From: Paenibacillus caseinilyticus
GTDB taxonomy: Bacteria; Bacillota; Bacilli; Paenibacillales; NBRC-103111
Assembly: GCF_027533645.1 (NCBI RefSeq)
Contig: NZ_JAQAGY010000007.1
Location: 186,001-250,000 of the forward strand
DNA length: 64,000 nt
Direction of reading: 5' to 3'
The translations under genes were made by a program, and so were the position numbers. The notes beneath the pieces are model-generated. The model made no database searches and was not told the DNA's origin. It saw nothing but the letters and a program-made list of their open reading frames with translations. The stretch's first letter is position 1; each line of letters starts with the position of its first letter. Below are positions 54,356-62,307 of this stretch, piece after piece.

Positions 54356-55359
54356 TCGATCAGCACCCCCATCTCTTCCGTCCCTTTGGCTGACAGCCGT
54401 TCGTAGGCGGCTCCGGCTTCCAGCGGATGCACGGAGTCCGTGATGAGATGGTTCATGCGAAGCTTCTTCCGGTGCATCCAATTGAAGATGAGCTCCTCCC
54501 GCTCCCGTTCCGTCCAGCCTTCGTAACCATCGATCAGCCGTCCGTGAACGCCGATGATCGAGACGGCGTTGAACACGACCTTGGGGCCCACCGTCTGCCG
54601 GGACGTCTGGGTCGTATCTCCTAGCAGCACCACCTTGCCGAACTCCTTCGCCATCATGGTGCAGCAGGAGAGGACCTCCGGATTCCCGGTCACCTCGTAT
54701 ACCGTATCGAGCATCCGGCCGCCGGACTGTTCCTTGACTCGGCCTATCGCCTCCTGCGCTTCCTCGGGAATGAGGTCCGTCGCTCCGCTGAGACGGGCCA
54801 GCGCCAAGCGGTTAGATGAAGGCGAGATGGCCGTGATGCTTCGGGCGCCGCTCAGCGCCAGGAACTGGATCACGAGTTGGCCAAGCAGTCCCAGGCCGAC
54901 CACGCCGGCACGCTCCCCTAGCCGGGTCTTTCCCCGGAGCACCCCGAGCAGGGCTACTTTGGCGAGCTGGACGAACGTGCCTTCTTCCTCGCTCACCGTC
55001 TCCGGCAGCCTGCTGGCTTCCCTGCTGTCGATGACGAAGAGCTGTCGGTGTCTTTCCTGGCAGACGATCCGGTCGCCGGCACGGATTCCCACGACCTCGG
55101 GGCCGGCCCAGAGGACCTCCGCCGTCATGGAATACCCTGGGTGAAAAGGGTACTGCACCCACGAAGCCCAGCCCGTTCCCGAATCGAAGGTTCCCTTCAG
55201 GCAGGCAAGCTCCGTACCGGGCGAGATCAGGGATACGACCGCCCGGCATAACAGGTCGCGCGGACCCGGCTGCCGTACCTCTTCCTCCCGCCATTCCACT
55301 TCATTGGGCCCCGTGAACACGCAGTTCATTGACCGTAGTGCCGTGCCTGTGACCATCAT
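54340..55359 (-). CDS. Zinc-free MDR-family dehydrogenase
   Basis: 339 residues. N-terminal GroES-like domain with VSLISPGTELACLKG in place of the catalytic zinc site, then FHPGYSMTAEVLWAG, and a Rossmann domain with GVVGLGLLGQLVIQFLALSG (G-x-G-x-x-G) near residue 152. This resembles the branch of medium-chain dehydrogenases used in secondary metabolism and bacteriochlorophyll synthesis (BchC-like). Likely oxidises or reduces an alcohol/ketone on the pathway intermediate with NAD(P)(H). The stop overlaps the GH3 start, so the two are coupled. GGGGGAAGG precedes the start. Confidence 0.85.
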   Translation of the reverse strand: MMVTGTALRSMNCVFTGPNEVEWREEEVRQPGPRDLLCRAVVSLISPGTELACLKGTFDSGTGWASWVQYPFHPGYSMTAEVLWAGPEVVGIRAGDRIVCQERHRQLFVIDSREASRLPETVSEEEGTFVQLAKVALLGVLRGKTRLGERAGVVGLGLLGQLVIQFLALSGARSITAISPSSNRLALARLSGATDLIPEEAQEAIGRVKEQSGGRMLDTVYEVTGNPEVLSCCTMMAKEFGKVVLLGDTTQTSRQTVGPKVVFNAVSIIGVHGRLIDGYEGWTEREREELIFNWMHRKKLRMNHLITDSVHPLEAGAAYERLSAKGTEEMGVLIDWTRL

Positions 55360-55465
55360 GACCTTCCCCCTTGTTATTCGTATGATGTACTTACACTTCG
55401 ACTACGGCCTGCATGGCGCAGGCCGTATACAGGGCTGCTGCCTTGCCTGCCGGAGGCCGTACCGG

Positions 55466-56278
55466 CTAACTGCTCGCGCTGCTGTAGCTGCGGACGGCCC
55501 TGCGCCATAGCAGGCGGACCAGCACCAGGCACAGCAGCGCCCCGGCTGCCGCCCCCGCCATAGCAAGCGGGCTCAGCGAACCGAGCAGGAACATCGGAGC
55601 CAGATTCGTGATGAGGAACACCGGCACGACGAACGTGCCGATCCGCTGCACCCATCTGCCGTAGATCGCCATCGGAAAGTTGTTCGCATCCCACACGGCA
55701 TGCGCCATGTCCGAGACGGCCGACGAGTTCACGAGCCAGAAGGACAGCAGCGCGGGGATGATCATTAAGCAGTACGTGAGAATCAGCGAGATGCCCATGA
55801 AGAAGCCGAATCCGGCCAGATGGCCAGCGGTCAGCGGAACATCCAGCGCATGCCAGCCGATGGCGATCATCGCCCCGCCTGCGAGCAGGTCCGGAATCGG
55901 CAGCGCCAGATCGACGTACCGGAGCGATGCCATGAACTGCAGCGAGACCGGCTTGGTGATCATGAGATCCAAGGTACCGTCGCGGATATAGCCCGGGATT
56001 TTGGTGAAATTCGTCAGGAAGAGCCCGACATAGAGCCCGGTCGCCACCGTGTGCATGCCGATGAACAAGAGCAGCCCCTCGGGCGGGATGCCGTTCACAT
56101 GCAGATCCGTACGGAAGACGACCAGCACATAGAGCAGCTTCGCCGCCAGATAGACGGTCTCGACGAGCAGGCTCATGAAGAAGTTCCCCCGAAATTCCAT
56201 TTGTGCAATGAGGCAGTTGCGGACGAACACACCGTACAGGCGAATGTATTTGCCCAGCAGATGAAACGTTAACAACAT
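55466..56278 (-). CDS. ABC-2 family permease (DUF990 type), second subunit
   Basis: 270 residues, six membrane segments. The first part (LGKYIRLYGVFVRNCLIAQMEFRGNFF) is the amphipathic N-terminus of the family; FTKIPGYIRDGTLDLMITKPVS near residue 95 is the conserved cytoplasmic loop of DUF990/ABC-2 permeases that touches the ATPase. It pairs with the neighbouring permease and ATPase as an exporter. Starts 3 bases after the upstream permease gene stops. Confidence 0.9.
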   Translation of the reverse strand: MLLTFHLLGKYIRLYGVFVRNCLIAQMEFRGNFFMSLLVETVYLAAKLLYVLVVFRTDLHVNGIPPEGLLLFIGMHTVATGLYVGLFLTNFTKIPGYIRDGTLDLMITKPVSLQFMASLRYVDLALPIPDLLAGGAMIAIGWHALDVPLTAGHLAGFGFFMGISLILTYCLMIIPALLSFWLVNSSAVSDMAHAVWDANNFPMAIYGRWVQRIGTFVVPVFLITNLAPMFLLGSLSPLAMAGAAAGALLCLVLVRLLWRRAVRSYSSASS

Positions 56279-56281
56279 ACG

Positions 56282-57091
56282 TCAACCCCCTACCGCCACG
56301 TATTTTTTGAGGGCGTGACGCCAAGCCAGATGCGCCCCGAGCAGGAAGATGCCGATCCAAGTCCACTGTACAGCCATCCCGGGGCCTAAGGCGCCGTCTG
56401 CGATCTTCCCGTTCAAGAGGTTCACCGGGAAATAGACCGTATACGGAAACGGAGTGTACTGCAGCAGCCGGAATGCCGTCTCGCCGAAGATCTCGAGCGG
56501 GAACAAGCCCCCGCTAAGTATCGTTACGAGCAATCCGGTAATGACGAAGAAATAAGAGATATCATGAAGATAGAACGCAATCGCACACAGGCAGTACGCG
56601 ATCAGGAAGTTCAGCAGCAGGGCGCTGAACAAAGCGGCTGCGAACCAGAGAAGCCTTATCGGATCGAGCTGCAGCACGCCCTGCGCCGAAGCGCCCGATA
56701 GAATCGCCGCCAGCAGTCCCGCCGTGATGAGATAGAAGACCGCCTTCTGGCCAAGGAACGTCGTCAGGCGATAGCCGAAGTAGCTCACCGGCTGCACGAG
56801 ATACTTGTTCAGCCCCCCGTTCTTGATATCCTCGGCGATCCCCTGTTCGAACTGGGTCTCCACCAGCCTCGCGACCAGGCCGGCCAGAATCGTATACAGA
56901 ATCATCTGGGGATACGTATAGGAGAACAGCGCGCCTTCGCCCGAATGCCGGTAGACGGCGGTCCAGATGAAGTACTGCACCCCCGCAGGCACCGCGCTGC
57001 TCAGCAGGCTGAGCGCAAAGTGAAGCCGGTACTCCATCGAATGCTGAACGCCGAGCAGGAACATGCCCCGGTAAAGCGGCCATCGTCTCAT
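56282..57091 (-). CDS. ABC-2 family permease (DUF990 type), first subunit
   Basis: 269 residues, six membrane segments. QFEQGIAEDIKNGGLNKYLVQPVSY near residue 88 is the conserved coupling loop equivalent to that of the partner permease; the C-terminus repeats membrane spans and ends in basic residues. Its start overlaps the ATPase stop by four bases (ATGA type). Forms the exporter pore together with the following gene's product. Confidence 0.9.
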   Translation of the reverse strand: MRRWPLYRGMFLLGVQHSMEYRLHFALSLLSSAVPAGVQYFIWTAVYRHSGEGALFSYTYPQMILYTILAGLVARLVETQFEQGIAEDIKNGGLNKYLVQPVSYFGYRLTTFLGQKAVFYLITAGLLAAILSGASAQGVLQLDPIRLLWFAAALFSALLLNFLIAYCLCAIAFYLHDISYFFVITGLLVTILSGGLFPLEIFGETAFRLLQYTPFPYTVYFPVNLLNGKIADGALGPGMAVQWTWIGIFLLGAHLAWRHALKKYVAVGG

Positions 57092-58071
57092 CCGGCGGCT
57101 TCCCCCCGGTACAGCTGCGCGATCCCTTCCTCGATCGGCACGTCTTCGATCGTCCAGTCCACGATGGGAAACTGGTCGAGCAATAGGCGCGAAACCTCCC
57201 GGAGCCGGTCCTTCGGCAGCTCGAGCACCGCCTGCAGCCCGTCGCAGCTTCTCACCCGGCCCAGCGCTTTCAGGCGCCGTTCGGCGACGGTCTCCGAGAA
57301 CTGCAGACGCACCAGCTTCTGCCCGTCGAGCGCTCCGTTGATGCCCTGAAGCTCGCCGTCATAGAGCAGCCGTCCATCGGAGATCACGAGCGTCCGGCGG
57401 CAGAGATCTTCGATATCCTTCATATAATGGCTGGTCAGGATGATCGTTGCCCGGAACCGTTCGTTATAATACTTCAAGAACTGGCGGACCTTCTGCTGGG
57501 AGAGCAGATCGAGTCCGATCGTCGGCTCGTCGAGATACAGCAGCCGGGGCTGGTGGATCAAGGCGGCGATGAGCTCCATCTTCATCCGCTCGCCGAGCGA
57601 CAAGCGCCTGACCTGCACATTCAGCAGGTCCCGCACGTCCAGGAGCTCGGAGAGCTCCTGCAATCTCCGGTGATACACGGCGTCCTCCACTTCATAGATG
57701 CACTTGTTGAGGTAGATCGACTCGCTCGCCGGCAGGTCCCACCAGAGCTGGTTCTTCTGACCCATCACGATAGAGAACAACCGCTTGAAGCCGTTCTTCC
57801 TCTCCCACGGCGTATATCCGAACACCTGCGCCCCGCCCCCGGTCGGATGGAGAATACCCGAGAGCATCTTCAGCGTCGTGGTCTTCCCCGCGCCGTTCGG
57901 CCCGAGGAACCCGACGCACTCCCCCGGCCCGATCTCGAAGGAGATCGGCTTCACTGCCTCTTTCACGAGCGTCCGGCGCACGAACAGATTCTTCAGCGAA
58001 GGCAGCAGCCCCGCTTCTTTCTTATAGTATGGATAGGACTTATGCAGCCCCTGCACCCGGATCGAATCCAT
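57088..58071 (-). CDS. ABC exporter ATPase
   Basis: 327 residues. Walker A GPNGAGKTTT near residue 57, Q-loop VMGQKNQLWW, signature LSLGERMKMEL (family LSGGQ, here LSLGE), Walker B LLYLDEPTIGLD and switch His TSHY are all intact, followed by an extended C-terminal domain of about 90 residues. The W-W-D after the Q-loop is typical of ATPases paired with DUF990 permeases. Drives export of an unknown substrate, presumably the operon's product. GGGAGG precedes the ATG. Confidence 0.93.
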   Translation of the reverse strand: MDSIRVQGLHKSYPYYKKEAGLLPSLKNLFVRRTLVKEAVKPISFEIGPGECVGFLGPNGAGKTTTLKMLSGILHPTGGGAQVFGYTPWERKNGFKRLFSIVMGQKNQLWWDLPASESIYLNKCIYEVEDAVYHRRLQELSELLDVRDLLNVQVRRLSLGERMKMELIAALIHQPRLLYLDEPTIGLDLLSQQKVRQFLKYYNERFRATIILTSHYMKDIEDLCRRTLVISDGRLLYDGELQGINGALDGQKLVRLQFSETVAERRLKALGRVRSCDGLQAVLELPKDRLREVSRLLLDQFPIVDWTIEDVPIEEGIAQLYRGEAAG

Positions 58072-58107
58072 GGGGTCCTCCCTTGCGTCTGACAGATTCT
58101 GTAGAAG

Positions 58108-59301
58108 TCAAATGCCGTTGTTATACAGAAGCACACACTGCGTGCAGATCGGAGTGAGACCGCAGGCCAGGCTCTCCCGGTGCTTCGTGAAGTCTTCGCC
58201 GTGGAACACTTCCTTGACGCTCTCCGTATGCAGGTTGCCGAAGCTGAATTCCGGGAAAAATTTGCACGGGTTCACCCGCCCGTCAGGCATGACGTCCATC
58301 CGGTTGGCGATCGAGAGGCACTTCGTGCGGTTCATGGCAGGCTTGCCGCCTCCGGTTACAAAATCCCGCACTTCATGCGGCTCGAGGGCCGGCTGGTAAC
58401 GGATCCGTACATTCCAAGTGCGCTGGTAGATCCGTTCGATATCCGCGAGCAGCGGTTCGATATTTTCCGGAGCGATCCGGAAGGTGAAGGAATGCCAGCT
58501 GTTGTGGTGCCCGTCGGAGAAGCGGGAGGCGAGCCATGGAAAATGGGAAGAGAAGTAGCCGTCCATCCGCTCTGCGGTGGACTCGGGGATGTACCAGGGG
58601 AAGCAGAAATAGACGGAATCGACGCCGATCTCCTCGAAGTAGGCCATGAAATCATAGAGCTTGCCGACCATCTGGTCGCTGATCGTCAAAGCGATGGAGA
58701 CTTTGCCTTTATAGATGCCTTGGGCTTTGAGATCCAGGAGCAGCTTAACGGCATCGATGACTTTCTGGAACGTGCCTTTGCCACGGATCGCGTCGTTCTC
58801 CTTCTCGAAGCCTTCCAGCGAGATGAGCATCACGAGATTATGCGACATGCGGATGAGGGCGTCCAGCTTCTCCTCCACAAGAATGGCGTTCGAGCAGATG
58901 GTAGTATAACGCTCTTCCTTCGCGAGCAGGTCGGCCAGTTCGTCGAACCGGGAATAGAACAGCGGCTCCCCTCCCCAGAGGAATACCCTGGACTTGTTCT
59001 CCCGCGTCTCGACAAGCAGCTTCTCCACCACGTCCAGGTCGATCTCCAGGTTCTTGACTTCCCGCTCGTACCCGTGGTGGAAGCCTTCGGGATTCCATTC
59101 GAAGCAGTGCTTGCAGCGCAGGTTGCATCCGTTATTGAGCTTGATGCCGATCTCGTAAGGCAGCGGGGCCGCATAGACGGGGTTCGCCCGCGTCAATCTG
59201 CCGGATACCGCCATCGGGGCCAGCGTCCTCTTCATATTCTGGAACGTCAACTTATCGAACGTGACTTTCGTTTTGGGCTGCATACCCTTCTTCACTCCCA
59301 T
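58108..59301 (-). CDS. Radical SAM/SPASM enzyme
   Basis: About 397 residues. C-N-L-R-C-K-H-C (Cys 59, 63, 66) binds the [4Fe-4S] cluster that cleaves S-adenosylmethionine; FLWGGEPLF follows at the GGE position. Near the C-terminus CLSIANRMDVMPDGRVNPC and FGNLH with CTQC match a SPASM auxiliary-cluster domain. SPASM enzymes modify peptides or oxidise alcohols (as BtrN does in butirosin). No small precursor peptide gene was seen beside it, so a carrier-bound or sugar substrate is more likely. Overlaps the preceding gene by 50 bases; ATG 59283 is an alternative start. Confidence 0.93.
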   Translation of the reverse strand: MGVKKGMQPKTKVTFDKLTFQNMKRTLAPMAVSGRLTRANPVYAAPLPYEIGIKLNNGCNLRCKHCFEWNPEGFHHGYEREVKNLEIDLDVVEKLLVETRENKSRVFLWGGEPLFYSRFDELADLLAKEERYTTICSNAILVEEKLDALIRMSHNLVMLISLEGFEKENDAIRGKGTFQKVIDAVKLLLDLKAQGIYKGKVSIALTISDQMVGKLYDFMAYFEEIGVDSVYFCFPWYIPESTAERMDGYFSSHFPWLASRFSDGHHNSWHSFTFRIAPENIEPLLADIERIYQRTWNVRIRYQPALEPHEVRDFVTGGGKPAMNRTKCLSIANRMDVMPDGRVNPCKFFPEFSFGNLHTESVKEVFHGEDFTKHRESLACGLTPICTQCVLLYNNGI

Positions 59302-60370
59302 AAGGTTTGATGGTCTTGCGGTGGCCGGTCAGCCGTCGGCAGCAGGCCTCAAGCTCCGGGAGGGCATATCCGCCTTCCTTCCAGTCCGCATAGCGCAGAC
59401 CGAAGCCGCAGGATATCCAATACTGCCGGTTCGCTTCTTCATGGCCGCCGAACGGGTCGAGCAGCAGAAGCGGCACGGCATACGCCAGTGAATCGTTCAG
59501 TGTGGCTCCACCCGGCTTGCTGACAATGGCTGCTGCTTCGCGGACCAGCCTGGTATAGGCTTCGTAGCCCGGCAGAGGGATCAGCTCGAATCCGGTCCCC
59601 CTTCGCTTCACCTGCAGCATGGGCGGATACGTGTGCCTTCCTCCGGCCCCGGGCGACCAGGGACTCCATCCGGGTTCCGTCATGTAATACCGCGTGGATC
59701 CGTCCTCCTCACCCGCTTCCGACGGATCGTACACGATCACATCCAGTTCATATCCGGCTTCCTTCAGCTCCTGCAGGGTGTCCCTGTACGTGCCGATGCC
59801 CCAGCCTCCGCCGTGTACGAGGAGCCGTCCGGACCGCTCCTCGTAACGAAGCGGAGCATTGTCGATGCCGCACAAGTAGGCAGCAGGGAGTCCGGCGGCG
59901 GCATCATACAAATGGACCTGGCGGTACTTCGCATGCAGGTGGCGGTATACCTTGTAGGAAGGGGTGTCGGCGGCGTCCAGACGAAGGAACGCGATATCGA
60001 CGGGGAAAGGGGCCTGATCTGCATAGGCTTCCAGAATATCCACCCAGAAGCCCGTGAAGGCGACGAACGTGCGTCTTCCCGCAGCCAGCCATTGTCCGGT
60101 CAAGTCTGCAGCGGCCTTCCCGCTCAATACCGCCCCCGCGCTGAGCGGCTTGGCCAGCCGGTGGCCCATGAGCGCAGCAGCAAAATTATCGTGAAACGCC
60201 TGCCGGGTCGCCTGGATCTTGTCCCGCACTTCCTCACGGTAGTACGCTTCGAGCACCCGTACTTCGGCGTCCACCCCGCGAGAGCGGAGGTATGTATAAG
60301 CGTGCATCGCGGGAATATAGGCTCCGAGCGAATTCCCCGAAGCGAGAAGTGTGACAGGCTCTGACAGCAC
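59252..60370 (-). CDS. GT-B fold glycosyltransferase
   Basis: 372 residues from GTG 60370 (GGGGGAG five bases upstream). The N-terminal part looks like the acceptor lobe (ASGNSLGAYIPAMHAYTYL). The C-terminal lobe carries the donor-binding pattern AAIVSKPGGATLNDSLAYA and DPFGGHEEANRQYW near residue 300, as in GT1/GT28 (MGT- and MurG-like) enzymes. It should transfer a sugar from a nucleotide donor to the pathway intermediate. Donor not predictable. Tightly packed: ends inside the radical SAM gene. Confidence 0.75.
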   Translation of the reverse strand: MLSEPVTLLASGNSLGAYIPAMHAYTYLRSRGVDAEVRVLEAYYREEVRDKIQATRQAFHDNFAAALMGHRLAKPLSAGAVLSGKAAADLTGQWLAAGRRTFVAFTGFWVDILEAYADQAPFPVDIAFLRLDAADTPSYKVYRHLHAKYRQVHLYDAAAGLPAAYLCGIDNAPLRYEERSGRLLVHGGGWGIGTYRDTLQELKEAGYELDVIVYDPSEAGEEDGSTRYYMTEPGWSPWSPGAGGRHTYPPMLQVKRRGTGFELIPLPGYEAYTRLVREAAAIVSKPGGATLNDSLAYAVPLLLLDPFGGHEEANRQYWISCGFGLRYADWKEGGYALPELEACCRRLTGHRKTIKPYGSEEGYAAQNESHVR

Positions 60371-60389
60371 AGGTTCTCCCCCGATCCGG

Positions 60390-61745
60390 TTAGTTATATA
60401 CTTTCAGCGAAAGATGGGTCAGCAGTTGGCGGAGCCGGGAAGAGAGCTCGGCCCGATGGACCGCGTCCTTGCCGACCAAGGTGACGTACAGCCGTCCCTT
60501 GGGAAGCGAGAGTGTGCCTTTGGGGGCGGTGCCCGATGCGGTACGGAAGTCCGCAAGCGTACGGTTCACCGTTACGGTGCCCGACGATAACGGAATCATG
60601 CCGAAGCCCTTCGTATCCGGGTACAGCAGCTGCGCCTCGGCGAGCCCGGTCATCAGCCGGCTGAAGGTGAAGTTCTGCGGCAGACCGAGCGAGACGGAGA
60701 GAAGCATGCCCTGCCGGCCATAGCCCTGCAGGTAACGGTCCAGTGCCGCATTGATCAGTCCCATGGACTTGCGCGCATTAATCTCGACGATCGGAACGAG
60801 CTCTCCGCCTTGCAGTACCATCGAGTCGAAGCATACATAACCGGTATAGCCGTCACGGTACAGATGACCGAGGGCATCTTGAAGAATGCCGTAATATCCC
60901 TGCTCCTCGAGCCAGTGGCGGAACGGCTCGTCCGCCGACTCGGAACCGCCATAATTCATGCCATCGTTGCGCATCCGCTGTACGGACAGCAGGGTGTTCT
61001 CCCCTCCCTCCCCAATGAACCACTGGGAGGAAAAATCATCTCTTTTGTCCAGAAAAGGCTCGGCCAGAAACTCCGTCCGGCGTCCGGCGGACTCCTGCTT
61101 CCGCAGATGCGCTGCGATCCGCTCGAGCATGCCCTCGCTGCCGATGAGCAGGTTGCCCTTGCCCGATACGCCGAAGGGGTCCTTGATCAGGAAGGCGCCT
61201 GATTCGAGCAGCTGCTTCCCCAGCAGCATTAGCGCTTCCGCGCTGTCGACCTGGACTCCGTACGTCCTCTGTCCGATCCGCTCCAGCAGCCGGTGGGAAT
61301 ACAGCTTGGAATTCACTTCTTTGACCACTTCGAGCTTCGGCAGCGCCGTCGTACCGTCGGTTTGGCTCAGGTACGCCTCGACGCCTTCGGTCACGGCATA
61401 GGGCGACAGCCTGCCCCCCAGCGCTTCGGGAGGCAGTGCTTGCGGCCGCTCCGCCGCCAGCTCGAAGATGTCCCGCTTGAACTCCCCTTCGGACCAAGAA
61501 GCGTAGATTTGCTCGTCCGATTCGTACATGGAGCGGTGACCAGGCAGCAAGCCGAGCCCGTTCAGGTACGCCTGCAGCCCCTCCTCCATCCGGCACCGGG
61601 TGACGAGCAGGTCCGACGGGCCGCACAACGGAAAGAGCAGCTCATCCATGCACAGCACTACCGCTTCGCGGTCCTTGTCGGCGATGGCGGGCAGCACCGC
61701 GCACTGCGGGTCCCTCCACCGCGATTCGGGATCGAACGTGCCCAT
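60390..61745 (-). CDS. ATP-grasp ligase (BtrJ/PGM1-like), carrier-protein partner
   Basis: 451 residues from ATG 61745; GAGGGAGG nine bases upstream decides the start. The N-terminal pre-ATP-grasp domain (about 1-110; PSDLLVTRCRMEEGLQAYLN) is followed by the ATP-grasp fold: FLIKDPFGVSGKGNLLIG near residue 190 (ATP-binding Lys and Gly-rich loop) and LVPIVEINARKSMGLIN near 330 (metal ligands Glu and Asn). Such stand-alone ligases load an amino acid on a carrier protein (BtrJ with BtrI) or join a peptide bond. The carrier protein gene ends 28 bases upstream, which supports the loading role. Confidence 0.82.
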   Translation of the reverse strand: MGTFDPESRWRDPQCAVLPAIADKDREAVVLCMDELLFPLCGPSDLLVTRCRMEEGLQAYLNGLGLLPGHRSMYESDEQIYASWSEGEFKRDIFELAAERPQALPPEALGGRLSPYAVTEGVEAYLSQTDGTTALPKLEVVKEVNSKLYSHRLLERIGQRTYGVQVDSAEALMLLGKQLLESGAFLIKDPFGVSGKGNLLIGSEGMLERIAAHLRKQESAGRRTEFLAEPFLDKRDDFSSQWFIGEGGENTLLSVQRMRNDGMNYGGSESADEPFRHWLEEQGYYGILQDALGHLYRDGYTGYVCFDSMVLQGGELVPIVEINARKSMGLINAALDRYLQGYGRQGMLLSVSLGLPQNFTFSRLMTGLAEAQLLYPDTKGFGMIPLSSGTVTVNRTLADFRTASGTAPKGTLSLPKGRLYVTLVGKDAVHRAELSSRLRQLLTHLSLKVYN

Positions 61746-61773
61746 GACCGTGAAGCCTCCCTCTGCACTACCT

Positions 61774-62049
61774 TCAGTGAACCGGGGCATCATGATGGGC
61801 ATCTTGAGAGGATGGGCAGCTCTTCAGGAATCCGATGAACGCTTCCATCGACTGCAGATGGATGTAATCGAACTCATCGTAATCGATGGCCACATGGATC
61901 CTCTCTTCCACCTGAAGCATGAACTGGATCATCTGCAGGGAGTCCAGCCCGATATCGTTGTTGAGATCGGTCTCCATGGTCACTTCATACCTCAGTTCCG
62001 GCGCTTCCGGCTTAATCCCGCATAGAATGTCGACGATCGTTTCGAACAT
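61774..62049 (-). CDS. Stand-alone acyl/peptidyl carrier protein
   Basis: 91 residues from ATG 62049; AAGGAG seven bases upstream decides the start. NNDIGLDSLQMIQFMLQVEE holds the D-S-L motif; Ser37 receives the 4'-phosphopantetheine arm. The four-helix ACP length is normal, with a His/Asp-rich tail. First gene of the ten-gene operon; likely carries an amino acid or acyl group loaded by the next gene's ligase. A phosphopantetheinyl transferase is not in the window. Confidence 0.93.
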   Translation of the reverse strand: MFETIVDILCGIKPEAPELRYEVTMETDLNNDIGLDSLQMIQFMLQVEERIHVAIDYDEFDYIHLQSMEAFIGFLKSCPSSQDAHHDAPVH

Positions 62050-62307
62050 GATTACACTCCTTCTTCCTGAAGAATCTGGTTCTTCCATTGACTGCGATTC
62101 AGGGAATCATTTGCCATCCCCCGCTTCCTTTCATTATCCCGGAAAGATCTTTTCCAAGTAAGGGGTAAGTTTCCATTCCATAGGGCGAATATCTTCCATT
62201 GCCTCTTGATGTGTTGTCCGCCTCTTTTGCGGCTGGTGGGCCCTAGCTAGGTTCGTCTTGGAAGAGCAGTAATATGATGATGTAATACCATAAAAGGAGA
62301 TGATCTC
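62050..62307. other. Divergent intergenic region between the carrier-protein operon and the collagen-like gene
   Basis: 258 bases without a gene. It must contain both promoters. A near-palindrome GGAAAGATCTTTTCC lies at 62141-62155 on the operon side. No consensus promoter could be fixed for either direction. Confidence 0.4.

Noticed and set aside
51887..54406. Open frame of 839 codons on the plus strand
   Set aside because: Lies across the complements of the BtrH-like and GH3 genes; no ribosome site and Arg/His-rich composition.
58108..59301. Radical SAM gene as part of a ribosomal-peptide (RiPP) cluster
   Set aside because: No short precursor-peptide gene with a ribosome site was found next to it; the carrier protein and ATP-grasp ligase fit better. 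A distant precursor gene cannot be ruled out.
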